Numbered from the stretch's first letter, positions 10,955 through 22,372 are shown. The stretch is DNA of 64,000 nucleotides from Rhipidocladum racemiflorum (GCA_036346355.1 JAYEVF010000030.1:930001-994000), one strand, 5' to 3'. Made by a program: numbers and translations. The notes: generated from the sequence alone by a model not told the origin.

Positions 10955-13900
10955 TCAATGTGAGTTTGAAGCGACCAGAAAGGTCGAGAACTATCTCACA
11001 TGGGCATCGGGTTTGAAGATCATACTTGCGAGCAAGAAACTCAGCTGCCAAGCTTAGGGTCCCTCGAAGGACACGCAAACTATTGCCGAGCAAAGCGATC
11101 AAATTTTGTACTCCCAGGGTATCACTTTTAAACTATGAATAATGAATACGCCATGGTGAGGTGAAATACACAACGTTCTGGTGTGCTTGAGCGATTCGAG
11201 AAACTCAAGCCCACCATCTTGCTCCAAGCCACTGACAAGATTAGGTTACTTTGGTTGCGAGCTATAGAAACGATGGTTGTTAATGAATTTTGAGTAATGA
11301 ATTGTAAGCTCTCGAAGAGCATACATTTTCTTTTCTCATGAATCAGAATTGCAATTTATTCTTTATTCGGTATTCTTTGTTGTAAGCAATATTTGAATCA
11401 CTTTGCCACTATATGATTAGAATTATTTTCTTTTCATCTAGAAATCGTGTGGCGCCCAATGGAGGAAATATGCATTGTTGATAGTGGCACAACAAATACC
11501 ATCTTAAGAGAGTGAAATACTTCAGACGATCACGAAGAGCACTGGAAGGATTCACGACTATCGCCAGGAGCGTCGCATATAATAGGCTCGGGAAGAGCCA
11601 CAATTATATTGCCAATGGGTACAACTTTGGTAATTGAAGAAGCCCTCTTGTACCCTGAATCAACCACTCTCTTAAAGTTTCAAGGATATCGCGCCAATGG
11701 GTTTCACGTAGAAACCAATGAAGAAAATGGCAAATAGCATTTGTGCATTATGAAACAGCGGAGTATGAAAAATGGTATTAGAAAAATATCCCTCGTATGA
11801 ATCACGGGCTATACTACACGAAAATCAATGCACACGCTTGATTGCTATACTTCTTTGAAATTTGTCTTTAGAAGCTCTGAATTATTTGCTTTATGGCATT
11901 GTAGATTAGGTCATCACTGATGCAGAGATTGATGAAAAATATAGTTAACAACTCACAAGGTCATGGCATTAATGTTAAAATTTCCCGAATCATGAAGATT
12001 TTGTGTGCCATGCATGTGCCCATAAATTAATAACTAGACCCTCTGTTATGAAAGTGCAACATGAAATCACTGCATTCTGGAGCATTCGAGGGGATATTTG
12101 CGATCCGATTCAGCCCTTGTCGGGGCCGTTTCGATACTTTATGGTGCTCATTGATGCTTCCTCGAAATGGTCGCATACATGTTTCTTTGTCAACAAGGAA
12201 TCATGCATTATGGCCAGTCTCGCGAGATCATGAGATTAAAATGCTTTTCACGATCGCCATCGCGTGAAGTCCATTCGAATGGACAATGCGGTGAATTCAC
12301 TTCAAGGCATTTGATGATTATTGCACGACAGCGGGAATAAGCTGGTGAGCACTTTCTGTACGCCGCGTCCATACGCAAAATGGGCTATTCGTGAAGCACT
12401 AATAAAGAGGATTAAGTTCATTGCCGGACCGCTCTTGCGAGTTGTAACTTGCCCAACACTTGTTGGGGACACCTTGATCTGCGGCACTCATCAATTATAG
12501 ACCGTGTTCGACCACAACATCCATTCAACTATGCAACTAGTGCAATGGGTCATCTGAAGATTTGAATGAATGGTATATGTACCTATACCACCCCCAGTGA
12601 ACTGCAATGGGCCCTCTCCAGAAGTCAGGATATCGTTGGTTATGAGAATGCATCCATAATCAATTATTTGGAACCCCATTTGAGATTTGCATCTGACCCA
12701 ATTGATTGCATTTTACAGCGAGGATCGCTTTCCGTCATTAGGGAGAAATGAACCATTGGATGAAAAATGCCGAGAAAATCATATGGCATTCCATTGGGAT
12801 CCCGTGCATGACCTCGCACTAATGAAGCAAATCATGAAGTCAAGACAATCGATTTGCGAATTTAAGCAAATGAAGCCCTGATCATTTTTGTGATGCGAAG
12901 GCGTGGTTAAATCATATACCAGCAGAAATGCACGAGAGAGGGTGGAAATACCAAAGAAAGCGAAGGTATCCCTCATCACTGTTCGAGGCCTCAAGAAAAG
13001 AAACGAAATCGGCTTCTCAAACCCAAAGTACCGGAGGCGTCTGAGGAAAAATGGAGCAAGAAGGACTTACCATAGCCAATCACAAAAAATGCCCCAAAGC
13101 AAGAAGGAGCCAGTTGAGACACAGCCTTTGGAAAGAAAGCACATGGAAAAGGCAATTCCATATTTGAATCTTCCATTGGAAAAGCGTGGAAATAATGTGT
13201 GCGCACATTGGCGGAGAAAAACTAAAGGAACTTGCTCTGGAATGACGGAAATAGCAATGAAGAGCAAGTAAAGTGCATGAAGCACACCATGTGAAATAGC
13301 CATAAATTTTGTAATAATAGGAGAATCTATGAAAAGAGCAACAACCATTGCAAGGTTTGTTGTTCAAGTTTCACTCAACGTCCTAGGGTTGATTATGAAG
13401 AAACCTATTCTCCGGTCATAGGTGGAATTACCTTTAGATACTTGATCTCAATGGCAGTCAACTTGAAGTTGAAAATGAAGCTAATGGATGTTGTCACGGA
13501 CATACTTGTATGGAAACTTGGATTAGGAGATATACATGAAATCTAGGAAGGTATCCTATCCTGAACCAAGGCAGGCAAGCGAGGAAACCTATACTGATGT
13601 GAAATTGGAGAAATCACTGTATAAATTTTGAAACGATCGGGGAAGAATGTGGTACAATCGCTTAAGTGACTTTCTTTGCAAGAAAGGCTACCACGAACAA
13701 CAAAGATTGTCCATGTGTGTTTAGCGATCCCGAATGGATTTTGTATAATCTCGTCTATATAGATGACTTGAACATCATTGGGACGGATGAAGAAATTGAA
13801 GAAAGCATGCACATACTTGAAATCTGAGTTTGAAATGAAAGACTTGGGTAAAACCAAGTTACATTTAGGCTTAGGCTTGAACATGTCAGGCGGAATCTTG

Positions 13901-14700
13901 GTACACCAATCTTCCTACGAAAGTATTGGAGAAATTTGGTTTTGAAAAGGCATACCCGCCAAAGACCCCAGCAGTGGAAGGTCACTCCAAGCGGACCTGA
14001 ACCAGTCTGAGCCTAAGAAGAGGAGGAAGTCTGAGGCGGAATTCCCATACTTGAGTGCAATTGGGCGCTCATGTACCTTCACGAATAGCACTAAGTAGGA
14101 CATTGCGTTCGCCCGTGAATTTCTGCCTTGCTGATCGAGAACCCACCAAAAGGCATTGGAAAGGGTGAAGGACATCTTGGGTTACCTTCAAGGAAGCAAG
14201 ACCTCAAACTTGTTTCTGAAGAAACAATGAATTGAATTTAGTTGGCTACGCCGATGTTGAGTACCTATCGGACCATCTTGGCAAGTCACAAGCTGGGTAT
14301 GTTTTCCTTTGCGGTGGAGCAGCCAATTTCTTGGAAATCGTCTAGCGGACTCTTGTCTCGGCGTCGACTAACCACTCAGAAATCATTGCATTGTATAAAG
14401 CCTCTCGGGAATGTGCATGGCTTGAAGAATGGTTCACCACATCCGAGAAGTCATGTAGTGCGAACATGGAACAAGCCCCGGCCTATTATCTATGAAGATA
14501 ATGCGACATGTTGCACAAGTACAAATGGGATATGTGAAGAGTAACCTTCACTGAAGCATATCAGCCCCAAGTTCTTTTATGCCCATGAAATGCATAAGAT
14601 GAGCGAGATAAAGATCTTGCATACTAAGTTAGGTGTGAAAATCTACGCTGATTTATTCACTAAGTCACTCCGGCATCTTCCTTTGAAAGATGCATTAGAG
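10955..14700 (+). pseudogene. copia gag-pol pseudogene
   Basis: A gag stretch reads NYLTWASGLKIILASKKLS at about 10990-11050. The protease active-site stretch CIVDSGTTNTIL lies at about 11470. A GAG-pre-integrase piece is at about 11890-12030 and the integrase start (PLSGPFRYFMVLIDASSKW) at about 12110-12170. RT pieces lie at 13350-14110 and RNase H at about 14240-14680. Frameshifts and stops interrupt every domain. The order matches Ty1/copia (protease, integrase, RT, RNase H), which separates it from gypsy elements. Confidence 0.87.
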
Positions 14701-14999
14701 AATCGGGATGATGAGACTTAGAAGTGTAGATTCGGGGAGAATTTTCACATACTCCTACATAAATCTAGAACATGAAGTTTGAGTACCCAACGTGAAATCT
14801 AGAAGATTAACATTGAAGTTTGGGAGATTGTACTCTTTCCTTAAGTAAGTTTTCATTGAAGTTTTCTTACATAAGGTTTTTGATGAGCAATCAGGTGCAA
14901 CAACCAGCGTGTCTATGTACTCTTTCTCAATTATTTTTCCCACTTTGGGTTTTATGGAGTTTTAATGAGGCATATGCATCTCGCGGTGAAGAGTCGAAG

Positions 15000-15212
15000 T
15001 GTTAGGAAGCGATTAAGTATCACATGTATGGACTCTTCATCTCTATGACAGCTATATATAGGAGCGAGCTGCCCCTTTGTCTGAAGAAGCTTATACTGAA
15101 TAATAAAAGCGAGGCTGGTTCCTCATACTGTATTGTGTCTCTCTTTCTCCTCTATTCTCGGCGAGATCTGATAAGCGTGTGCAGGGCTATTCGATAGCGA
15201 GGTTGTCTAACA
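15000..15212 (+). repeat. copia 3' LTR
   Basis: It starts TGTTAGGAAGCG and ends GGTTGTCTAACA. The TSD copy AAAAG follows at 15213-15217. The last bases lie about 190 bp upstream of the AFB start codon. Confidence 0.9.
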
Positions 15213-15217
15213 AAAAG

Positions 15218-15401
15218 GACGCCAGGCGCCGCTTTTCTCCTCGACGTCAAGTAGATTTTCGAACAGAAACAGAGGCCGGGAAAGGAAAGGGAGCCTTGCC
15301 TACCCCGACCACCACCCCTACCATTCTCCGATCCCCCAATCATCACCACAACCACCTCCTCCTCCTTCGATCCCACCACACCCATCACCTCTTCCTCCGG
15401 C
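15218..15401 (+). promoter_or_regulatory. probable 5' UTR of the AFB gene
   Basis: C-rich sequence with CACCACC/CTCCTCC runs directly upstream of the ATG resembles a grass 5' leader. It begins right after the TSD of the copia element, which separates it from the ancestral promoter about 7 kb upstream. Confidence 0.5.
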
Positions 15402-18153
15402 ATGAGCAAGGCGGCGGATTCGCCGCCGTTGCAGATGCCCGAGGACTCCAACACCTCCTCCGGCGGCAGCGGCGGTGGCAAGAGGTGGACGCCGGATCTG
15501 CGGGGAGGCAACGGCGGCGGGGCGCGGTCGTCCCTGCCGGACCAAGTTCTGGAGAGTGTGCTCGAGTTCCTGTCGACAGCGCTGGACCGGAACGCGGCCT
15601 CGCTGGTCTGCCGATCGTGGTACCGCGCCGAGGCGCAGACGCGGCGCGAGCTGTTCATCGGCAACTGCTACGCCGTCTCGCCGCGCCGCGCCGTGGATCG
15701 CTTCGGCGGCGTGCGCGCCGTCGTGCTCAAGGAAGCCGCGCTTCGCGGACTTCAGCCTCATCCCCGACGGCTGGGGCGCCTACGTGTCGCCGTGGTTGGC
15801 GGAGCTGGGCCCCGCCTACCCGCGCCTAGAGCGCATTTGCCTCAAGCGGATGACCGTCACCGACGACGACCTCGGGCTCGTCGCGCAGTCCTTCCCTCTG
15901 TTCAAGGATCTGTCGCTGGTGTGTTGCGATGGCTTCAGCACCTTGGGCCTCGCCGTCATCGCTGAGCGGTGCAGGTATGTTTCAATTTCTTCTGGGTTTG
16001 TCATGGATTGTTGCCGACGCGGCGACGCATTTGTGTTAGTTTGTGTTTAACAGTCTGACTGGATCCCGGACATCTCGGAAGCTGCCTGAGGCTGAATCTT
16101 GCAGTGTTCCCTTCAAGATTTGGGCTTCGCTGGTTCTCGGCGGCTTCTATTGATGCATCTGTGCCATTCTCTAGCTTATTGTTGCTATATTTAGTCATTT
16201 GAGCGTTGACGCCATAAGAATCTCCTCTTGGCGTGCTAAATTTGAAGTCTATTCGTATTGCGGTACTCACGTTTGCGCTTTGTGCCTCTTATCGCGTCAA
16301 AAAACTATGTACTTCTTTTCGCCCTCCTCTTAGCAGTGCATTTGTGCCTTTCGGCGAATTAAAATATAGTGAAATTTTATGATCACTGTACTAATGGCAC
16401 ATAATGGGCAGTAAAAATCAGATCTAACCATTGATTTGTTCAAGATATTTCTACTATTTTACTACCAGAGAAATATAAATAAATACTGACTAGTTAAATC
16501 TATTAGATCGAAAAGAATGAATGATTCATGTCAAATTTAGTGTGCCGTTAAAGAACTCAAAAAATAATCTTTGGTTTGTGATGGCAAAATTTTAACAAAT
16601 CTTGGCTATCAAAGTCCTTCAGTTTGTAGTGGGCAATTTGATCTTGCGCTATATTTATCACGCTTCAGTTATAGCTTATCTACTTTGGTAAGTCTCAAAC
16701 TGGGATGTTTCTAGATGTGCCTTTTTTTTTTTCTTTGCCTAAGTGGGTAATAGGCGTAGTAATAGAGTTTGGTATCTCATGGATGGGTGTACTTGCTTGT
16801 AGGCATCTGCGAGTTCTAGATCTGATGGAGGACTATATGGAGGATGAGGAGGACGAACTGGTGGATTGGATCTCCAAGTTCCCAGAATCAAACACATCGT
16901 TGGAGTCCCTCGTGTTCGACTGTGTTGGTGTCCCATTCAACTTTGAGGCCCTGGAGGCGCTTGTGGCACGCTCGCCCTCGCTTCGTCGGCTGCGTGTGAA
17001 TCACCATGTTTCGATAGAACAGCTCCGCCGTCTCATGGCCCGGGCACCCCAGCTCACGCACCTAGGCACTGGGGCGTTCCGGCCTGATGCTGCACCAGGT
17101 GGGGGCATGTCCGTGTCTGAACTTGCGGCCTATTTTGCAGCCTCCAGGTCTCTTGTCTGCCTCTCTGGTTTCCGGGAGGTCAATCCAGCATACCTTCCGG
17201 CAATCTACCAAGTCTGTGCAAATCTCACGTCCCTTAACTTTAGCTTCGCAAACCTAACAGCTGAGGAACTTACGCCAGTCATTCGCCAATGCCACAAACT
17301 TCGGATATTCTGGGTAGGTTTATACTCTTATCTGTTGTGTCGCCATGGTAATTTAGGTGTTACTTTTGAACTGCTGATCCGCGTTCTGTGTTAGGTTCTT
17401 GATACTCTGGGTGATGAAGGCCTCCGGGCTGTGGCCGAGACATGCTCAGATCTTCGTGAGCTGCAAGTATTTCCTCTGGATGCCACTGAGGACTCTGAGG
17501 GGTCAGTATCAGATGTTGGTCTTCAGGCGATCTCAGAAGGCTGCCGGAAGCTTGAATCCATACTATACTTTTGCCAACGAATGACAAATGCTGCAGTCAT
17601 AGCTATGTCCAAGAACTGCCCTGACCTTGTGGTGTTCCGTCTTTGCATTATGGGACGCCACCGTCCTGATCAGATCACCGGGGAGCCCATGGATGATGGC
17701 TTTGGGGCGATAGTGATAAACTGCAAGAAACTCACTAGGCTTTCTGTCTCTGGCCTGCTCACTGATAAGGCATTTGCATACATTGGGAAATACGGTAAAC
17801 TAATAAAGACTTTGTCTCTTGCCTTCTCCGGGAACAGTGACATGTCACTTCAATATTTGTTCGAGGGATGCACTCGGTTGCAGAAGCTTGAGGTCAGAGA
17901 TAGCCCTTTCGGTGACAGGGGATTGCTTTCAGGCCTGGATTATTTTTACAACATGAGGTTCCTGTGGATGAACTCATGCAGGCTAACCATGAGGGGCTGT
18001 AGAGAGGTAGCTCAGCGGATGCCTAATTTGGTGGTTGAAGTAATGGGGGGTCAACTTGACGAGGAGGAAACAGAGAATGTAGATAAGTTGTACCTCTATC
18101 GGTCACTAGCAGGGCCGAGGAATGACGCACCACCATTTGTGAAAATCTTGTAG
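15402..18153 (+). CDS. AFB4/5-like: AFB4/AFB5-type auxin co-receptor F-box protein, with a frameshift in exon 1
   Basis: Exons are 15402-15974, 16803-17313 and 17395-18153; both introns have GT...AG ends and join in phase. The product belongs to the TIR1/AFB family, nuclear substrate receptors of SCF ubiquitin ligases that bind auxin and Aux/IAA proteins. Residues 1-44 are a Ser/Gly-rich extension typical of the AFB4/AFB5 clade. The F-box (LPDQVLESVLEFL) covers about residues 45-80. Leucine-rich repeats follow (CLSGFREVNPAYLPAI, ILYFCQRMTNAAVIAMS, FRLCIMGRHRPDQ). The end PRNDAPPFVKIL is like that of AFB5. Two bases are missing at 15732/15733, where the family has LKGKP. The summed exon length (1843 nt) is therefore not a multiple of three and translation would leave frame after about codon 110. 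Everything downstream is intact, so a recent mutation or an assembly error is possible. Upstream it is flanked by a copia insertion, downstream by a small LTR element. Confidence 0.9.
15975..16802 (+). other. intron 1 of the AFB gene
   Basis: The donor is CAG/GTATGT and the acceptor TTGTAG/GCATC, splitting an Arg codon (AG/G). The 828-bp intron contains one copy (about 16360-16550) of a repeat whose second copy is at 20780-20970. Confidence 0.85.
16360..16550. repeat. MITE-like dispersed repeat, copy A (in AFB intron 1)
   Basis: About 185 bp aligns with 20780-20970 in the same orientation, for example AGTAAAAATC, then TTGATTTGTT, then AAAAGAATGAA in matching order. Copies are roughly 75-80% alike by eye. 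No clear terminal inverted repeat was found, so the class is open. Confidence 0.6.
17314..17394 (+). other. intron 2 of the AFB gene, 81 bp
   Basis: The donor is TGG/GTAGGT and the acceptor GTTAG/GTTCTT. Splicing is in phase 0, between IFW and VLDTLGDEG. Confidence 0.85.
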
Positions 18154-18417
18154 TCATCGTTTATTTTATTGGAGTTGGATTGCTATCGGAAGCAGACCCT
18201 TCTTATCTAGTTGTGCTGATCATGTTTGTTGTTCCAGATCGAGCTAGTTGATGTATTCCTGATCAAGTTGAACAGAGTTTCCTGCGGATGGTTTTCATAA
18301 TTTCGCAGGGAACAATCATGCATCATTCAGTGGAGCGGAAGAGCAGCAAATATTCTTATATGTCAAAAAAAAATTCTCGAATTGCCCTGTTGACGAGGTA
18401 GAATTTGCAGTTGAAGC

Positions 18418-18549
18418 TGTTAAGAATATATGTCTGTTATAGATGATTGCTTTATCTCTTGTCCTTTGCCTTATCTCTTGTACCCTCATGTACTCTATAT
18501 ATTGTGGCTATTAGCCTTATATTGAATACAACAAGTGCTATTCATAACA
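18418..18549 (+). repeat. 5' LTR of the small LTR element
   Basis: It runs TGTTAAGAATATA...CATAACA and has a TATA-like run (CTCTATATATTG). Confidence 0.85.
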
Positions 18550-18561
18550 TGGTATCAGAGC
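18549..18561 (+). promoter_or_regulatory. primer-binding site, initiator tRNA-Met
   Basis: TGGTATCAGAGC directly follows the LTR end. It is the exact consensus site used by most plant copia elements. Confidence 0.9.
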
Positions 18562-19439
18562 ATATGTTGAAACCCTAGCCTCCCATCTTCTTCCGCTGCT
18601 GCTACCTTCAGGAGGAGCAATCTCCACTCCCGGGGGTGGCCACGCACTTGCGCTGTCCTTCCCGCGGGTGGAGATCGCAGTCGGCCACGGCCCTGACGTC
18701 GCTCTGTTCAGCCTCTAGCCTAGGCGTCCTCCGCACCGCGCGGTTGCCTCCGGCCTGCGTCGCCTCGGTTTCAGCCGCCAAACTGCTGGCCCGCGCCCTT
18801 CGGTGACACCTCGTCCGGCTGGCCCCATCCGCACCATCGCCTTCGGTTTGCACGCCGTCGCGTGCGAGCTCTTCGGCTTCTACATCGCACGCTGGCGTCA
18901 CGCACCGCACTGTCTTCCTCGGCGCCTACCCGGCCCGCCGCCGCGTCGCCTCAGCCTCGCACCGACCCGCTGGCTGCCGGCTCTGTTGGCCTGCTCCGCG
19001 ATCTCCGGCCGCTTGCAAGCTTCGTCGGCTCCGCACTCGTCGCAGCCTTCCACCAACGTGCTGGCGCCAGGCCTTGCCTTCTCTGGTGACCGCCGGCGAC
19101 TAGTCGCGACGCACCTCCGCGCGCACGATCGTCGGCTGCCTCTACGAGCTGATGTCTTCTTTGGACGGTTTGCCTTTAAGTCCGGATTGGACTCGCCTTT
19201 TCTTCGCGTGAAGATTCCAGCCGAGATGAAGTACAAGTTCGTGAGGGGAGCTCGGTTAAGTCCATAATTGAATTGAAGTTCTTTTTCTATTCGGCTCAAG
19301 TCCGTGAAGGGATCACCCGTTGGCTCTTCCTTCAAAGCGGCTTCTAGCTTCTTTGGTTCTATCGGCTCCAACTTTTAGCTCTTAGTTTCGGCTTTTGTTA
19401 CAGCTCTTTGGCTCTACCCCTTCAGCTTTTGCTCTTTGG

Positions 19440-19880
19440 CTCCAGCTTTTTTTGGTGTTACCTCAGCTTCGGTTCTTTTCAGTTAGGCTCGGCTCATTTC
19501 AGCATGGTTCTGCTGTCTTGGCTCTTTCATTGGCTTGATGGCTTTCAGGCTACTGCTTTTTAGTGCTGCGACTAGTAATTCCTAATATTTTCTTTAGTCC
19601 TTTGTTGCGTCCATCCAAATCTTTAGCATCTTGATTCTGTCGTCGCTAGGCTCTTTTATCGGCTCGGCTCATTCTGTTGACTCTGATTACCTCACCTCGG
19701 CTCGGCTCATTTTGTCGGCTTCGTCGGTTCTTCTTCGTCGACTCAGCTTTACCGTCGGCTCTTCTTCGTCGACTCGGCCCTACCTTCAACTTCTGTTCGT
19801 CGATTTGGCTTCTTCGTCGACTTTTCTTCATCGACTCGGTTCTTCGTTGGTTGTTCTTCGTCAGCTCGATTTTTCAAGAG
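19440..19880. repeat. pyrimidine-rich short-motif repeats inside the small LTR element
   Basis: Irregular repeats of TCGGCTC, GTCGACTCGG and TTCTTCGTCG dominate. Frames across them (19631-20098) are Ser/Leu-rich and are not supported as coding. Confidence 0.6.
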
Positions 19881-19988
19881 TTACATACTACGACGGCTAC
19901 TTCAGGACTATGACTTTGGATTTTCCCTATTTTAGTTCAGCCCTTCCAAATGCAATACTATTGCATACACCTTGCATTTGTGGGGGAG

Positions 19989-20122
19989 TATTAATGATAT
20001 ATTTGTCTGTTATAGATGATTGCCTTATCTCTTGTCCTTTGCCTTATCTCTTGTACCCTCATGTACTCTATATATTGTGGCTATTAGCCTCATATTGAAT
20101 ACAACAAATGTTATTCATAACA
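19989..20122 (+). repeat. 3' LTR of the small LTR element
   Basis: It starts TATTAATGATATA directly after GGGGGAG and ends CATAACA, followed by GAAGC. Confidence 0.85.
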
Positions 20123-20127
20123 GAAGC

Positions 20128-20779
20128 AATTTATATGTGTTTCTTCCTGAGCAGCATCTGCAAGACACCTGAAGCCAAAGGGGAATCATATTTCTTTTCT
20201 TGCACCGCACCGGATCCCAATATTACAACATAGATGAGGCGTAGGGACTGATTGCACTCAAGACTCCAGTTAGTAGGTTTTAGATGGTTTCTTTTCCTTC
20301 AAGCCTCTAACCATGGATTTCTTTGGCGACTTTTGTTATATATTGGTCTGTTCAGACAAAGGAATGCCTATGCCTATGTCAATTATACAGCTTTCATCAT
20401 CTACCTCTTGAGTTGTAGATGATGTCAATATCAACTATGGTCAAGTTCCCTTTTTGTTTGTAGCTTTAGCCTTCCACATGTTGTTTTTGTGGACCCTTGT
20501 AAGCCATTATCCCTTGTATTATATTCTGTCTTACCTTATTTCTGTTATTAATAAGAAAGCTACTGGATGGATTGAAATTTAATCAGCATTTTTTTGTTTT
20601 ATCCTATTATATTTTACTTGTCAATTGTCACCGTCAGTCTCATTGCCACGAATATGGTTCTTGTTGGTACGAGAAAGCCTAGTTCGGAATAGAAGTTTGA
20701 GATAGAGTCCGGTTATATGGTAATTTGGATGCAAATTAACACTATAAATAAAGAACATGAGGATCCTGTACGACACACA
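20128..20779. other. possible remainder of AFB 3' flank, nothing else recognised
   Basis: Removing the LTR element joins this to the DNA behind the AFB stop codon. It is AT-rich and has no supported frame. Confidence 0.4.
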
Positions 20780-20970
20780 CAATATTTTAAATTCAATTTT
20801 ACGGTGCATTATACTGGTAGTATATAATGTGTAGTAAAAATCGTATCTAATCGTTGATTTGTTAAGAGTATTTCTATTACTCTACTACCAGATGAAGTAT
20901 AAATAAACTCTAATTAATCTGATCTATTGAATCAAAAAGAATGAACGGTTCGTATTCAATTTAGTTGTAT
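20780..20970. repeat. MITE-like dispersed repeat, copy B
   Basis: This is homologous to 16360-16550 and in the same orientation. See copy A for the shared blocks. Confidence 0.6.
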
Positions 20971-21487
20971 ATGGTATCAAAGTTTTACCTCTGAGCTGTC
21001 TCCGATCCGATTTGCTATCGCCGTCTCCGATCCGCTCTGATGTGTCGCGCCCTCGTCCACCACGTCCTCCGTTCAATCTGTTCTGGTCCACCACCCTGTC
21101 GCCGTTGCAAGCCGCCCAGGAGCGTCGTGCCGCTCACTCGGGGCAGCTGCGCCGCCGCCACTCGGGTTGGATCTCCCCAAGGAGGACGAAGAGTACAGAG
21201 AGAAGCCTGTCTGGCTGGGTGAAGAGAAGCCGAGCGGCCGGGTGAAGAAAAGGCTGAGGGAGGGAAAATGGGAGGGTTGTCGGGTGAAGAGGATTAAAAG
21301 AGGTCCAACTAGGAAATAAAAGAAAAAAGAGGAAAAAATTTGAAGAAAACAAATGTGAGAGAGAACTTTGTTATTTAAATATTTTCATACACATGTGTAC
21401 CTAAAGTTCTATCTAAACAAGATGGTATATACTCGCTTTGAGTTTGATCGATATCGTAAGACAACTTGAAAAGATATGACTAAGTAT
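20971..21487. other. unassigned; GC-rich then purine-rich
   Basis: GC-rich frames at 21012-21245 and the GA-rich stretch at 21240-21350 show no recognisable domain. Confidence 0.4.
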
Positions 21488-22300
21488 TGTTAAGGTTCGT
21501 CTGATGTGATCTTCACATATACTGAGGAGTCGGCACGTTTTGCCAGGGACCGATACCGATTAATGATCGAGCAAGAGTACTTGGATTATGTCCAAGTACA
21601 CGTGAATCTATAGGGTCGCACGCTTAAAAGGTTTGGACTTAATTAGGATGGTGATCTGAGTTCTGTTGGGACTTAATTTGGATGATGATCTGAGTTCTGT
21701 TGAAACTTAATTCGGATGGTAATCCGAGCTGATGGGGCTACGAGTTCCTAATGGGCATCTAATGTAGAGACCTATTATGGGACATCTATATAAAGGGAGG
21801 GGATGCTGGCTTTAGGAAAAAAAAACTGTATGAGACACAATAGAAATTCAGAATTCCTGAAAACCTAGTCGCAACACCTCCTTCACCCAAAACCGTGCAA
21901 CCAACACTAGTACTCCAGTTAATGGTGTTCCTTCCTTGTACGTGTGGATATCTTAGAGGCGTTGCTGCGAGGCTTCAACGCTAGGACGATCCGCAACTTG
22001 TGACGGTCACGAGGAACTGTTGGAAGAGGCTCGAGGCTAGTTCGACTATCACCGCACCAGCGCGCTACATCGACTCTACTTCCGCTACGAGTCCGCGTGC
22101 CTAACGGTGTGAGAAGTCATTGACCAGTTCGTGATCCACGCCGACTAGTCTGCGACCAACACTGACTAGTCTGCAATCCAGTGCCGACCAGTTTGTGACT
22201 CTTGCCAACCTGTCTGAGACTCTACTTCTGCTACGAGTCTGCGAGTGTAGTGTTAATTCTGTGATCTATAACTTACAGTGATTTCTTGGCTATACGGAAG
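21488..22300 (+). repeat. LTR-like promoter region with 34-bp tandem repeat
   Basis: Three copies of a 34-bp unit (GGACTTAATTNGGATGRTGA...) lie at 21635-21728. A TATA box (CTATATAAAGGGAGG, 21785-21799) follows. Then come repeats around GACTAGTCTGCGACC (22130-22250). The layout resembles a retrotransposon LTR with enhancer repeats, TATA and leader. Its borders could not be fixed. Confidence 0.45.
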
Positions 22301-22372
22301 AAAATTTTGAATTTATGCTAGAGTAGCCTACCCGTTTCCCATTAGATAGGGGGTCTATATCTGGATATTACA

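Larger units (their letters stand above)
8225..15212 (+). mobile_element. full-length Ty1/copia retrotransposon with 5-bp TSD
   Basis: Two 213-bp LTRs (8225-8437 and 15000-15212) enclose a primer-binding site, a long leader, gag, protease, integrase, RT and RNase H remnants, all on the + strand. The flanking duplication is AAAAG (8220-8224 and 15213-15217). The LTRs differ by many substitutions and small indels, so the insertion looks old or the copy is error-rich. Relative to the copy at 1-3447 it has lost about 250 bp at the start of RT (junction near 13350). The element lies in the 5' region of the AFB gene, in the same orientation. Confidence 0.92.
18418..20122 (+). mobile_element. non-autonomous LTR retrotransposon (TRIM/LARD-like), 1.7 kb
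   Basis: LTRs of about 132 bp (18418-18549 and 19989-20122) are nearly identical over TGTCTGTTATAGATGATTGC to CATAACA. A perfect primer-binding site TGGTATCAGAGC follows the 5' LTR, and the purine tract GGGGGAG precedes the 3' LTR. The 5-bp duplication GAAGC flanks it (18413-18417 and 20123-20127). The 1.44-kb interior has no gag or pol; it is GC-rich at first, then T/C-rich with repeated GGCTC and CGTCGACTCGG motifs. It must depend on another copia element for movement. It lies about 265 bp after the AFB stop codon, in the 3' flank or UTR. Confidence 0.9.

Noticed and set aside
18803..19371. 154-aa and 157-aa frames inside the small LTR element
   Set aside because: Opposite-strand overlapping frames in GC-rich non-coding interior; no gag or pol similarity.
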